Counted from the stretch's first letter, positions 43,376-53,568 are shown. The stretch: 64,000 nt of DNA from Vibrio pomeroyi (GCA_041879425.1 CP090855.1:1302001-1366000); one strand, 5' to 3'. A program made the numbers and translations. The notes: generated from the letters alone by a model not told the origin.

Positions 43376-44323
43376 TTATTTGGGTTGATAGGTGGCTTGG
43401 CATTGCCAAGTGAAGGTTTGAGATTGGTTCGGGCTCAGCGTCAGTAAGCCAATCTGGTTATTGAAAGCATCGGCAGGGCAAGTCATTGGTTCTATTGCAA
43501 TACTTTGCTCACTCGTTGGGGTGTACAGCTGAACAAATGGGTAGCTCGCATCTTGTTGATAGTGAATCGCGGCAGATGAATCTGAGCGTGTGAAAGTCAG
43601 CTGGTTGGTTATCTTCGAATCAAATTCAAAGCAGTGGTTTAGGCTTTGATTGGTCAGGGAATCATCCAAAGACAAACGGTCAAAAGCCTGTTTTTCACCA
43701 TTAGGCAGGTCGTTATCGTGTATGACCTCAGCACAAGGTGACATGGTAAGCCCACACTGTTTCAAGTCAGTGCCAAGCGAGAAATAAGGATGCCAAGCAT
43801 CACCGTATGGGAAGGCGAAATCACCACAATTAGAGGCAGTTGTCGAGCAAGAGAGCTTGCCTGTGATGTCGATAGTGAAGGTGACTTCAAGGTTAAAAGC
43901 GAACGGGAAAGCAGGGTGCAAAGATGACGTTTGATACTGCAGCGTCACACTGGCGGACTCTTCATTGGCTTGGCTGTTTGTGATTGAAAAAGGTTGGTTG
44001 TAGAGCAGGCCATGTACGGCGTGATCAGACCAAGGAAAGTTAGCCGGGAGTTGATGGTTTTGGTTATCGAAACTGTAACGACCTAAGTTTAAACGGTTTG
44101 GAAAAGGGAATAATTTAGCACTGCGGGAAAAGAACGGATGTTGGTTGATCAGTTCATCATAATTCTGATAACCACAAATAAAAGAGAAGGGGCTGTTATT
44201 TACAATATATTTATTTATAACAGCACCAAATCCATTGATTATTTGAAGTTCTATACCATGCTGGTGGTTTATTAATGTGACAGAGTCAATATTTCCAAAT
44301 TTTTCATTTATAATTTTAAACAT
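43376..44323 (-). CDS. Aldose 1-epimerase-like protein
   Basis: A 315-residue protein of the galactose mutarotase family: PFPNRLNLGRYSF, the His segment SDHAVHGLLYN, and the Glu segment IAIEPMTCPADAFN that provides the catalytic base. It equilibrates the alpha and beta anomers of glucose released by the hydrolases. The ATG at 44323 has GGAG eight bases before it; the longer frame to 44374 lacks support. Only 64 bases separate it from the divergent GH116 gene. Confidence 0.82.
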   Translation of the reverse strand: MFKIINEKFGNIDSVTLINHQHGIELQIINGFGAVINKYIVNNSPFSFICGYQNYDELINQHPFFSRSAKLFPFPNRLNLGRYSFDNQNHQLPANFPWSDHAVHGLLYNQPFSITNSQANEESASVTLQYQTSSLHPAFPFAFNLEVTFTIDITGKLSCSTTASNCGDFAFPYGDAWHPYFSLGTDLKQCGLTMSPCAEVIHDNDLPNGEKQAFDRLSLDDSLTNQSLNHCFEFDSKITNQLTFTRSDSSAAIHYQQDASYPFVQLYTPTSEQSIAIEPMTCPADAFNNQIGLLTLSPNQSQTFTWQCQATYQPK

Positions 44324-44387
44324 GTTGATGTCTCCATTTTGTAAAGATATTAACAAGAAGAAAAAAATATTCAATGGCGGTTTTAAA

Positions 44388-47300
44388 ATGAATAATAAAA
44401 TTCCATATACAAGCTATTCAGGAAATTCAAAACACCTGAGTAAAAAAGGTGATGCAGTTGAATTTATTCAACCTTGGTACACGCCAATTTCTACAACACC
44501 AGAAAATACTGGTATGGCTGTGGGCGGTATTGGCAATACATTTACACTGACGCCAAATGGCAACACGCCGAACTTCAGTTTTATTCCAGGAATATTTGTT
44601 GATTGTTCAGAGCAAGTTGTTAATTTTAATGATTTTTATGCTTCGGTTATGGATGTGCCGACCATTGATACCCTTCAGGTGCTTAACGAACAAGAGCTTA
44701 GTGTTCACCTGAATTTCTACCCGGCATTATTCGATGGCAAGAAAATAGATAATAGTTCGAATGCGATTAACCTCATTCGTAACGCATTAAAAAATGGCAA
44801 CTTCTATAAAGAAAATAGAGAGAGCTTTATAAAGTGGAATGTTGAATTTTCTAATAAGACTCAATTATTAATTGAATCAGATTCATCGTCGATTGTTTGT
44901 CAATTATATGTAGCCTTAGATTTCTTTAATGGTTTATTAATAAATGGTGCAACGAGACAGCTATCACTAACTGCGGGAAATAATGGTGATATAGAAAATG
45001 TTAATGGTAGCGATATAGAATATAAGGCTTTATATCCATTAGCTGAATATCAATATAATAGTTTTGATGATATTAAAATAAAGCGTAAGGTCGTCTCACC
45101 GATCGTTAAAGACGATAAACGCCTCTGTTCTTTACCGATGCACTGGAACCACTTCCAGTTCACCAACGAATCACAGCAAACTCGCGTGATTACGCTTGCT
45201 CAACCTCTGCAAAATTTGATTGGTTCAACCTATCGAAAAGGTCGCGATGGGATTCAAGATTCGGCGTGTACCTTATCTCAAAACCCGATAGCTCAGCAGC
45301 ATCAAGCGGTGAAGGTAAACGGTGAAAGCCACGGTTTTAGCGGTGTTCAGCTCACTAGCCAGTCCCCTTATCAAAGTGATATTGAGGGTGAGGTGGTGTT
45401 TGGTGTCCAAACGGATAACCACTTACTAGAGTCTGGCAAGGTATCGGTGTCTGTTAAGCCGACGCTTTATACTTCGAAAGTGACCCAGCAAACAGAGTTC
45501 GCACTGAAAACAGGCCGTACTAACGCCGAATTCCAAACTGGGATCTACACTGGACGCGAAGCATTGAGTGCATTGGTTGTGGTTCAGGTTGAACTGGAGC
45601 CGGGCGAATCCGTTGACCTGCGTTTCGCACAGGTGATGGCACACAGTAAAGTTATGCTCAATGGTTGGCACTCAGACAAGGCTTACACTCAATTCTACCC
45701 GCAAGCAAAGCCTGCCTTACCCATGTTAGAGGATGTTCTGCCAAAGCTTGAGAGCATTGAACAGCAGATCGTGAAGCAACAAACGGCTTTCCTCGAACAG
45801 GCTCAAAGCAAGATTTCAAAACCTGAATCGGCACTTCGCTATGCGACGATGGCGATGAACTCACTATCATTCTTAGCCGAATCCACAGTGTGGGATAAAG
45901 AAGATAAGTTCTTGGTGAAAGAGTGTGTCGATTACCCATTCTTTAACTCTCTGGATGTGTATTTCTACGGCTCGTTTTCACTGCTTTATTTACTGCCGGA
46001 GCTTGATGGCTGTGTGATGAAAGAGTTCTCAAAAGCCATCTTGGCCGAAGACTTCACTCAACGCCGTTACTGGGAATACGAAGCGACACCGAATGCTGAG
46101 CTTATCGATGAAAAGTACCAAGGTGTGCGTGCTATTCGAGGTGCGGTTATTCACGATTTAGGTAGCCCGTTCGACATCCAGCCTGACGCGTATAGCTGGC
46201 ACAATGTTAAAGAGTGGAAGGACTTAGCACCAAAATACATTCTGATGGTGTACCGTCACTATCAAAACACACAAGATATTTCTGTAGTTAAAGAGTGCTG
46301 GCAGGCTGTGACTGAGAGCATCGATTTCTTATCGAACTTGATCGCTGAGGGCGATGATTTACCGCTAACCCGAGGCACAGACGACACCTTCGATAACCTC
46401 GCTTCTCATGGTATCTCAATTTACTGCGCTAGCTTGTGGGTTGCTGGTCTTCAAGCCGCGAGTGAACTTGCACAATTGATGGGTGAAAACGATCTAGGTG
46501 CGGGTTATCTAACACGTTCTAAAAAGGCATTAGCGACGGTTGAACAAAGCTTGTGGGATGAGAAAGAAGGCTACTACCACTTTTTCGTGACGCCAGTTCA
46601 AGCCAAGCATCTAACGGGCGAAGGCTACCAAGCTCTGGAAACCTTAGGCCTGACTTTGACGGGCGATTCGATTACTGACAAGAATAAGCTCAATGCTTAT
46701 CTCAATGAGACCGACATCTCCATCAACATCAGTAAGGTATCTCAAAGAGTCTCTAAGAAACGCTTGCTGAGTGAGACCGCGCCTCAAGCCTTTACGCAAG
46801 AATATCTAGAATTAGTACCAGATTCAGACAACAGCTTTGGTGATGCCTTGCTTGCCGACAGTTATCTGAAGTTGATTGGCTTAGAGGGTATTTTCCCGCA
46901 AGAGCGTATTCAACGCGCATTGGACTATGTTTGTAAACATAACTTTGAGATCAACAGCCCTAAGCTGGGTGTGGCGAACATGACATTGGCAGACGGCTCA
47001 CCACATGAGGCTTTTCAGGCCCAAGATGTGTGGATTGGTGTGCAATTTAGTGTCGCAACTGCGTTGAGCCTAGCGGGTAAATCGCAGCAAGCAGAAACAT
47101 TGATGGATACCGTGTATACCGCGCTGTATGACTATTCAAAAATTCCATTTTCCGCACCTGAAGGGTTCAATTGTTCAGTCTCATTTGATGAGAAAGATCT
47201 TTCAGAGTCTTTTAATTTGTCACAAAATGATGCAAAAAAGTGGCTTACTGCACTTAAATTGCAAAAGTGTGTGCTGTCTGACGGACGAGTTAATCCTGAG

Positions 47301-47456
47301 CTGACTAAAGACAGTGATAAATTTGTTAGTATGCTGCAAGGCGAAATTTCCGCAGAGCAAGCCATGGTTCTTCATAAATGGCTATTGAGCACAGGGTTGA
47401 AATATACCGCTGGTCGTTACTTCAGACCGGGGATGATCTTCGCCTACATGTATTAA
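44388..47456 (+). CDS. GH116 family beta-glucosidase
   Basis: A 1022-residue protein with the two-part GH116 layout: an N-terminal beta-sandwich (about residues 40-390) and a C-terminal (alpha/alpha)6 barrel. The nucleophile is likely Glu512 in KECVDYPFFNSLDVYFYGSF and the acid/base an Asp in GTDDTFDNL (residues 664-672), by comparison with bacterial TxGH116 and human GBA2. No signal peptide is visible. It probably removes beta-linked glucose from oligosaccharides. GGCGG precedes the ATG; codons before about 45085 are more AT-rich than the rest. Confidence 0.83.
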   Translation: MNNKIPYTSYSGNSKHLSKKGDAVEFIQPWYTPISTTPENTGMAVGGIGNTFTLTPNGNTPNFSFIPGIFVDCSEQVVNFNDFYASVMDVPTIDTLQVLNEQELSVHLNFYPALFDGKKIDNSSNAINLIRNALKNGNFYKENRESFIKWNVEFSNKTQLLIESDSSSIVCQLYVALDFFNGLLINGATRQLSLTAGNNGDIENVNGSDIEYKALYPLAEYQYNSFDDIKIKRKVVSPIVKDDKRLCSLPMHWNHFQFTNESQQTRVITLAQPLQNLIGSTYRKGRDGIQDSACTLSQNPIAQQHQAVKVNGESHGFSGVQLTSQSPYQSDIEGEVVFGVQTDNHLLESGKVSVSVKPTLYTSKVTQQTEFALKTGRTNAEFQTGIYTGREALSALVVVQVELEPGESVDLRFAQVMAHSKVMLNGWHSDKAYTQFYPQAKPALPMLEDVLPKLESIEQQIVKQQTAFLEQAQSKISKPESALRYATMAMNSLSFLAESTVWDKEDKFLVKECVDYPFFNSLDVYFYGSFSLLYLLPELDGCVMKEFSKAILAEDFTQRRYWEYEATPNAELIDEKYQGVRAIRGAVIHDLGSPFDIQPDAYSWHNVKEWKDLAPKYILMVYRHYQNTQDISVVKECWQAVTESIDFLSNLIAEGDDLPLTRGTDDTFDNLASHGISIYCASLWVAGLQAASELAQLMGENDLGAGYLTRSKKALATVEQSLWDEKEGYYHFFVTPVQAKHLTGEGYQALETLGLTLTGDSITDKNKLNAYLNETDISINISKVSQRVSKKRLLSETAPQAFTQEYLELVPDSDNSFGDALLADSYLKLIGLEGIFPQERIQRALDYVCKHNFEINSPKLGVANMTLADGSPHEAFQAQDVWIGVQFSVATALSLAGKSQQAETLMDTVYTALYDYSKIPFSAPEGFNCSVSFDEKDLSESFNLSQNDAKKWLTALKLQKCVLSDGRVNPELTKDSDKFVSMLQGEISAEQAMVLHKWLLSTGLKYTAGRYFRPGMIFAYMY

Positions 47457-47507
47457 CTTAATGACACGAATTTCAACGAAAGCAGTGGTATGCAGGTTGA
47501 AATGGAT

Positions 47508-47527
47508 GGGGAGCTCTAGGGCTCCCC
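47508..47527 (+). terminator. Hairpin after GH116 gene
   Basis: GGGGAGC (47508-47514), loop of six, GCTCCCC (47521-47527). There is no T-run, so it may stabilise the message end or be a weak terminator before the next lacI gene. Confidence 0.4.
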
Positions 47528-47553
47528 AAATGTCACTGGATTAGGGTATCGAG

Positions 47554-48567
47554 ATGCGCACGAAAACTAAAAAAACCACCGTATACGATGTAGCTAGGCT
47601 CGCCGGCGTTTCCCCAAGCACGGTTTCTCGTTTTCTTAATCGAACCACTTATGTGTCGGATGATAAAAGCCAGAACATCGAGCAGGCCATCAAAGACACT
47701 GGCTACAAGCCCAACTTTCAAATGCAGGAGAACATCAATCGCCGTTCACTCACGATAGGCGTATTGGTGCAACACCCTGATAGCCCTTATACCAGTCGTA
47801 TCCTCAACGACATGGAGAAAACCCTGATAGCTCAAGGCTATTCGTTAGTCATAGCAACGGGGCATTGGCAGAAAAAACTCGAGATACATGCTTTGGAGTA
47901 TCTAGCTAAGAGCAATGTCGATGGCATGATCATCGTAACGGGCAGCATCACCAAAGAGGATATTGCTAAGTACGCACAAGACATCCCGATTGTCGCAGTC
48001 GGTTATGACTTTGCTGAAGACAACGTTCGTTCAATCAACATCGATAATGTGCTAGGCGGTTACATGGCGACGCTTCACTTATTGCAACAAGGGCATGTGA
48101 ACATTGCTCATATTAAAGGACTTTCGAGCCAACCTGACGCGGGTAATCGTTTTGAAGGCTATAAAAAAGCGCTGCAAGAGGCGGGTATCAAGGTGATGCC
48201 AAAGCTCGTCAAGCAAGGGGATTTTAGTAGTGAGTCTGGCTATGAGAAAACTGTTGAATTGATTGAGTCGAAGATTCACTTTTCTGCTCTGTTCGCGGCC
48301 AATGACCAAACGGCTTACGGCGCGATTAAGGCGTTGCATGACCACGGTTACAAGGTGCCAGAAGATGTATCCGTGATTGGCTTTGATGACTTGCCAACGT
48401 CGAAGTATTTCACGCCAGCATTAACGACCTTGAGACAGCCGATTGAAGAGATTGGAGAGGTGTGTGCGCAGTCTATTTTGAATTTACTTTCAGGCGAGAG
48501 ACATGAAGCGCGATTACCACCGATTGATTTAATCGTCAGAGAGTCAACCAAGTCTCTATATCGCTAA
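47554..48567 (+). CDS. LacI-type regulator 2
   Basis: A 337-residue LacI regulator: helix-turn-helix VYDVARLAGVSPSTVSRFLNRTTYVS, hinge YKPNFQMQENINRRSLTIGVL and a sugar-binding domain ending VSVIGFDDLPTSKYFTPALTTLRQP. It follows GH116 by 97 bases and likely controls GH116 and the epimerase. I found no copy of the TGTAAGCG-type operator beside it, so its site must differ. Confidence 0.88.
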   Translation: MRTKTKKTTVYDVARLAGVSPSTVSRFLNRTTYVSDDKSQNIEQAIKDTGYKPNFQMQENINRRSLTIGVLVQHPDSPYTSRILNDMEKTLIAQGYSLVIATGHWQKKLEIHALEYLAKSNVDGMIIVTGSITKEDIAKYAQDIPIVAVGYDFAEDNVRSINIDNVLGGYMATLHLLQQGHVNIAHIKGLSSQPDAGNRFEGYKKALQEAGIKVMPKLVKQGDFSSESGYEKTVELIESKIHFSALFAANDQTAYGAIKALHDHGYKVPEDVSVIGFDDLPTSKYFTPALTTLRQPIEEIGEVCAQSILNLLSGERHEARLPPIDLIVRESTKSLYR

Positions 48568-48618
48568 GCTCAAACTTTTTCGTCGAGAGACTGAAAATTA
48601 TTATCTTTCAGAAACGAA

Positions 48619-48647
48619 AAATGTCGCATCCATGCGACATTTCTCTT
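48619..48647. terminator. Bidirectional terminator between lacI 2 and the convergent double ATPase gene
   Basis: AAATGTCGCAT (48619-48629), two-base loop region CC, ATGCGACATTT (48632-48642), with T-rich sequence to 48647 and an A-run on the left. It can stop transcription from both sides. Confidence 0.78.
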
Positions 48648-48750
48648 TTGGCGGCCAAACCAGTTTTGCTATATCCATTCTAGAGTGCAATCCATTAGAT
48701 GCTTTTTCAGAATGTACTTATAAGACGCTGTTAATCTTGATTAGTTCCCT

Positions 48751-50379
48751 CTATGCGGCATTTTTTTCCGATTTATTTTCTAAGTCGAATGACGCCGCGA
48801 TGAGTTTCTTGGTGTAGTCGTTTTTCGGCGCATTGAAAATCTCTTCTGCCGCGCCTTCTTCCATCACTTCACCCTTCTGCATCACTAACACACGATCAGA
48901 AAGTGCTTTGACTACCGAAAGGTCGTGGCTGATGAACAGGAAGCCGATATTGTGCTTGGCTTGAATGTCTTTCAGCAGGTCAATCACGGTCAGTTGCACT
49001 GAGCGGTCGAGTGCCGACGTCGGTTCATCCAACAGAATGAAAGATGGCTCAAGGATCAACGCACGAGCAATCGCGATACGCTGTCTTTGTCCGCCAGAGA
49101 ATTCGTGCGGGTAGCGGTTAATTGAGTTTGGTTCTAAGCGGACCTCAATCAGTGCTTTGCGCGCTCTTTCTAAACGTTCTTGTTTTGATAAGTGAGGTTG
49201 ATGCACCGTTAAGCCTTCGGTGATGATCTCCCCAACCGTCATACGTGGTGATAAAGAACCATAAGGGTCTTGGAACACCATTTGAACATCTTTCTTAAGC
49301 TTGTGGCGCTCTTTATCGGTCAATAAGCTGACGTCTTGGCCTTTGTAGACAATACGCCCACTACTTGGCAGCAAGCCGATCAAAGCTCGTCCAAGGGTCG
49401 ATTTACCGGAACCAGACTCGCCCACAATGCCCAAGGTTTCGCCCTGTTTCAGTTTCAACGAAATGCCTTTAACCGCTTCGAAATACTGGTTCTTACTTTG
49501 GATAAAGTGAGATTTGATCAAGAACTTCACGCGAATATCTTCTGCACAAAGCAGTTCAGGAGCGGATGCCTCAACTGGAACCTTCGCGCCTTTCGGAATC
49601 GAGTTAATCAGCATGCGTGTGTAATCGTGCTTAGGGCTATCGAATAGCTCTTGAGTAAGCCCTTCTTCGACTAATTCACCTTTACACATCACCAGTACGC
49701 GGTCAGCAAAGTGCTTCACCACACCTAAATCGTGGGTGATGAATAGAATCGCCATGCCCATTTTGCCTTGTATCTCTTTGATAAGAGAGAGCACTTCAGC
49801 TTGAACGGTTACGTCTAGCGCCGTGGTAGGTTCGTCTGCAATCAGAATATCTGGTTCATTGATCAGAGCCATCGCAATCATGATTCGTTGTAGCTGACCG
49901 CCAGAAAACTCATGTGGGTATTTGGTGTAAGCCTGATCTGGCATAGGTAAATGCACAAGGTTGAACAGCTCTAATACGCGCTGTTTTGCTTTTGATTTCG
50001 ATACCTTACGGTGACACATAATGGCTTCCGCCACTTGAGTACCGACACGCAGGTATGGATTCAAAGAGGTCATTGGCTCCTGAAAGATCATGCCGATTCT
50101 ATCGCCACGAATTGACTGCATTTCTCGCTCAGTTTTGCCAAGAATCGATTGACCTTCAAACTCGATGTCTGATTGCTCATCGATAATCGCGTTATCAGGC
50201 AGCAAACGCATCAGCGCGTTGGAAGAGACGGATTTACCTGAACCTGATTCACCAACAATGGCCAAGGTTTCGCTTGAGTTAAGGGTAAAGTTAACCTTTT
50301 TTACCGCATCAATGATTCCATCATTGGTTTTGAAACTTACGGAGAGGTTATTAACTTTAAGAATGGCCCGGTCCGACAT
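48751..50379 (-). CDS. Double ABC ATPase of the peptide importer class (YejF-like)
   Basis: The 542-residue protein has two full ABC domains. Each has Walker A (GESGSGKS, near residues 40 and 324), a Q-loop (FQEPMTSLNP; FQDPYGSLSP), signature FSGGQ and Walker B (ILIADEPTTALD; FILLDEPTSALD). This layout is that of YejF and related importers of peptides and microcin C. No permease or binding protein gene adjoins it. The gene follows a 164-residue TPR-like gene by 12 bases, and a Fur-type box lies before that gene, so iron control is likely. Confidence 0.85.
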   Translation of the reverse strand: MSDRAILKVNNLSVSFKTNDGIIDAVKKVNFTLNSSETLAIVGESGSGKSVSSNALMRLLPDNAIIDEQSDIEFEGQSILGKTEREMQSIRGDRIGMIFQEPMTSLNPYLRVGTQVAEAIMCHRKVSKSKAKQRVLELFNLVHLPMPDQAYTKYPHEFSGGQLQRIMIAMALINEPDILIADEPTTALDVTVQAEVLSLIKEIQGKMGMAILFITHDLGVVKHFADRVLVMCKGELVEEGLTQELFDSPKHDYTRMLINSIPKGAKVPVEASAPELLCAEDIRVKFLIKSHFIQSKNQYFEAVKGISLKLKQGETLGIVGESGSGKSTLGRALIGLLPSSGRIVYKGQDVSLLTDKERHKLKKDVQMVFQDPYGSLSPRMTVGEIITEGLTVHQPHLSKQERLERARKALIEVRLEPNSINRYPHEFSGGQRQRIAIARALILEPSFILLDEPTSALDRSVQLTVIDLLKDIQAKHNIGFLFISHDLSVVKALSDRVLVMQKGEVMEEGAAEEIFNAPKNDYTKKLIAASFDLENKSEKNAA

Positions 50380-50391
50380 GATATATCCTTA

Positions 50392-50886
50392 TCAATTTAA
50401 GACATTAGGTGAAGATTGAACTTCTGACGTTGTTTTTAGTTGCCCAAAATGGTGATGAGCACGTTGAATTTGTTCTAGTTCGAGCATCCAATGTGAACTG
50501 CGCTGAGCACTGCAAAAAGCGATTAGGTGGTTGAGCAGGTCTTCACTCTGCTTTTCCAATAGCCCATAGGTGCGTTGAATCAGTTCGGTGCTTTCAAGCG
50601 AGATAAATTGCATCAGAGCATAAGACTGGTTCAAGGTATCAAAGGCTTGTTGATGCTGTCCTAAACGGTTGAGAATCTCTGATTGAGCAACGCTTGCGTC
50701 TCTTAAACCTGCAAGTAGGCAAGCAAACTGGCAGGGTTTAATATCGCTTTGGTATGCCGCATCTTGGATGTGATGTGGGAGAGAATTGAGAACATCACCG
50801 TAAAGGCGTTGTGCTTCTGGCCAGTGACCTTGCTCCATTAACTGTTCAGCTTTTAGGTAGTGCATCCAGCATCGTTCAATTTCCAT
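50392..50886 (-). CDS. Hypothetical TPR-like protein
   Basis: A 164-residue all-helical protein with tetratricopeptide-like pairs (YLKAEQLMEQGHWPEAQRLYGDVLNSLP; EILNRLGQHQQAFDTLNQSYALM). I do not recognise a named family. GAGG lies eight bases before the ATG at 50886; a GTG at 50892 is too near to it. It forms a likely operon with the double ATPase and lies 38 bases from a Fur-type box. Confidence 0.65.
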   Translation of the reverse strand: MEIERCWMHYLKAEQLMEQGHWPEAQRLYGDVLNSLPHHIQDAAYQSDIKPCQFACLLAGLRDASVAQSEILNRLGQHQQAFDTLNQSYALMQFISLESTELIQRTYGLLEKQSEDLLNHLIAFCSAQRSSHWMLELEQIQRAHHHFGQLKTTSEVQSSPNVLN

Positions 50887-50923
50887 GTCCACATCCTCAA
50901 TTTACAATATCTGAAAATGTTAA

Positions 50924-50938
50924 TGATATTTATTATCA
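50924..50938. promoter_or_regulatory. Fur-type box before the TPR/double-ATPase operon
   Basis: TGATATTTATTATCA matches the 7-1-7 Fur consensus TGATAAT-N-ATTATCA at 13 of 14 defined positions. It is 38 bases before the start codon on the minus strand and 189 bases before the divergent LonH-like gene, so it more likely acts on the operon to its left. Confidence 0.6.
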
Positions 50939-51126
50939 ATTGCAAATTAAAATCATTCACATGTTAAGTTGGTGAATTAAAACCCTCGACATTCGTAAAA
51001 ATGCACTAAATTGTGTGTTATTTGTGCAGTTGAACAGCTGTGTAGCGTAAGTCACTAAATTTATAGGAAATTACATCTACACTGATTTTATCTACACCCA
51101 AGTAATGAAGGACTAAGGAGGCGGCG

Positions 51127-53487
51127 ATGGCGATTCAAAGACTCAATACAGAACAGCTGTATCAGGTAGCAGAACTCGAGAAGTTACCATGCAAGTCGAC
51201 CAAAGAACTGGCTCCAATTGACGAGATCGTCGGGCAAGAACGCGCTCAAAAGGCCGTTGAGTTCGCGATGTCAATCAAGGAAAAGGGTTACAACATTTAT
51301 GCGATAGGGCGAAACGGTCTGGGTAAACGCACCATGATCTTGCGCTATCTAAACCGACACCCTCAAGAAGTTCAGGAGCTTTTTGACTGGTGTTATATCG
51401 CAAACTTTGAAGATATTCGTACACCTAAGGTACTCAAGTTACCAAGAGGTGTCGGCAGCAGCTTAAAGCAAGATATTGAAAAGCTGATGCGTAAATTGCT
51501 GAAAGGTATGCCTCTTGCGTTTGATAACGAGATGTACTTTAGCCGTGCTGATAGGCTGAAAAACCAGTTAGCAGCCAAGCAACAAGCCGCGCTAGAAAGC
51601 ATTAGCCGAGAAGCGAAAGAGAAAGGCATCAACCTGACGATCACCACTCAGGGTGATTACCAGTTTGTGGCGATGAATGGCGATGATCTTCATACCGAAG
51701 AGAGCTTCGATCTTCTTTCAGAAGAAGAACAAGACCAGTTCGATAAAACCATTGATGCCTTAGAAGTTGGCCTGCGCACTATTTCTCGTGAGTTGACTGA
51801 GCTGGAAGAGACTTACACTGAGAAAATCCAAAAGCTGAATGATGATACGGCGCGCGATGTGATCACTCACTTTATCAAGCAGTTGAAGCAGGATTACAGC
51901 CAATATCCAGACATCAAGAAGTACCTCACAGCGCTGCGTAAAGATATTGTCGATAACGCCGATATTTTCTTAGAAGAGAGCACTGAGCAGGCCGAAGTGG
52001 CGACTGCTTCCTTGGATAAGAAAATGCCACGTCGTTACAAGGTCAACGTGATTGTGAGCCAAAAGGAAGACACTTTGCCAATCGTGGTGGAAGAGAATCC
52101 GAATTATCACTCTCTGTTTGGCTATGTAGAAACGGCGACGTTCAAAGGCACCGTATTTACAGATTTCTCACTGATTCGCGCAGGCAGCTTACACCGAGCT
52201 AACGGTGGCGTATTGCTGATGGATGCGGTGAAAGTTCTTGAACAGCCTTACGTTTGGGAAGGCTTGAAGCGTGCGCTTCGTTCGCGTCAATTGAGCTTCA
52301 CTTCATTAGAAAAAGAAGTGACGTTAACGGGTGCGGTCTCGCTTGATCCCGAGCCTATCCCACTAGACGTTAAGATCATCCTATTTGGTGATTATCGTAC
52401 CTACCAACTGCTGCAACATTACGATGCGGAGTTTGGTGAACTGTTCCGTGTGACGGCCGATTTTGAAGATGAGATGAAGCGTACACCCGATTCAGAAATG
52501 CATTACGCACGATTCATTTCGAGCATCGTGCATGACAACAACATGCTGCATTGTGACCGCAAAGCGATTGCGCGCATCATTGAGCACAGCTCTCGTCAGG
52601 CGGGTGACCAAGGCAAGTTGTCTCTGCACTCGGCGCATATTGCCAATCTGCTTCGTGAATCTAACTACGTGGCGAGAGGTTCTAAATCGAACCTGATTCG
52701 TGCAACGCACGTAGACCAAGCACTGTCTAACCAACAGATGCGTGTCGGACGATTGCAAGATAGCGTAATGGAAACCTTCACTAATGGCACAACACTTATC
52801 CATGTGGACGGTCAGGCTGTTGGTCAAGTGAATGCGCTTTCTGTACTCAGCACGACCGATCATATGTTTGGCGCGCCAAACCGAATCACGGCAACCACCG
52901 CTTATGGTGATGGTGAAGTTATTGATATTGAAAGAAACGTAGACTTAGGTGGCAGTATTCACTCCAAAGGGGTGATGATCTTGTCGGCTTACCTTTCTTC
53001 CGTGTTTGGTAAGACAGCCAAAGTGCCGCTCACTACCAATATCACCTTCGAGCAATCGTATGGTGGCGTGGATGGTGACAGTGCGAGTATGGCCGAGTTC
53101 TGTGCGGTGGTGTCTGCGTTTTCTAAGCAGCCAAACCGTCAAGATATCGCGATTACTGGCTCGATGAACCAGTTCGGTGAATCTCAACCTATTGGTGGTG
53201 TGAACGAGAAAATTGAAGGTTTCTTTGATGTGTGTGAAATCAAAGGGCGTTCTAATGAACAAGGGGTGATCATCCCACGTTCGAATGTTCACAACCTGAT
53301 GCTGCGTAGCGATATCGTTAAAGCGGTTGAAAAGGGCGAGTTCAATATCTGGGCGATTGACCATGTGACCGAAGCGATTGAGTTGTTCACGGGTAAAGCC
53401 GCTGGTGAACCGAGTGATGAGGGTAGCTACCCAATCGATACTATCTTTGGTATCGCTCAGGCTAAACTCAACGCGCTGCGTAAGTAG
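51127..53487 (+). CDS. Lon-family protease, LonH/YcbZ-like
   Basis: The 786-residue protein carries a degenerate AAA+ region (Walker A GRNGLGKRT near residues 61-69), a helical insertion with coiled coil (about 150-260), and a C-terminal Lon protease domain with the catalytic dyad Ser652 (DGDSAS) and Lys695 (GGVNEK). This is the YcbZ/LonH branch, whose role in E. coli is linked to ribosome or stress functions but not settled. GGAGG lies five bases before the ATG. Confidence 0.87.
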   Translation: MAIQRLNTEQLYQVAELEKLPCKSTKELAPIDEIVGQERAQKAVEFAMSIKEKGYNIYAIGRNGLGKRTMILRYLNRHPQEVQELFDWCYIANFEDIRTPKVLKLPRGVGSSLKQDIEKLMRKLLKGMPLAFDNEMYFSRADRLKNQLAAKQQAALESISREAKEKGINLTITTQGDYQFVAMNGDDLHTEESFDLLSEEEQDQFDKTIDALEVGLRTISRELTELEETYTEKIQKLNDDTARDVITHFIKQLKQDYSQYPDIKKYLTALRKDIVDNADIFLEESTEQAEVATASLDKKMPRRYKVNVIVSQKEDTLPIVVEENPNYHSLFGYVETATFKGTVFTDFSLIRAGSLHRANGGVLLMDAVKVLEQPYVWEGLKRALRSRQLSFTSLEKEVTLTGAVSLDPEPIPLDVKIILFGDYRTYQLLQHYDAEFGELFRVTADFEDEMKRTPDSEMHYARFISSIVHDNNMLHCDRKAIARIIEHSSRQAGDQGKLSLHSAHIANLLRESNYVARGSKSNLIRATHVDQALSNQQMRVGRLQDSVMETFTNGTTLIHVDGQAVGQVNALSVLSTTDHMFGAPNRITATTAYGDGEVIDIERNVDLGGSIHSKGVMILSAYLSSVFGKTAKVPLTTNITFEQSYGGVDGDSASMAEFCAVVSAFSKQPNRQDIAITGSMNQFGESQPIGGVNEKIEGFFDVCEIKGRSNEQGVIIPRSNVHNLMLRSDIVKAVEKGEFNIWAIDHVTEAIELFTGKAAGEPSDEGSYPIDTIFGIAQAKLNALRK

Positions 53488-53534
53488 CTTAACGCTTTAA
53501 GTAAATTAGCTAAATAACCGTTAACCATAAAACG

Positions 53535-53568
53535 AAACAGCCATCGATATTATCGATGGCTGTTTTTT
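53535..53568 (+). terminator. Terminator after the LonH-like gene
   Basis: AAACAGCCATCGATA (53535-53549) pairs with TATCGATGGCTGTTT (53551-53565), then T-run to 53568. It may also serve the convergent PilZ gene. Confidence 0.87.

Noticed and set aside
47508..47527. Strong terminator after GH116
   Set aside because: The stem is good but no T-run follows on either strand; listed only as a low-confidence hairpin.
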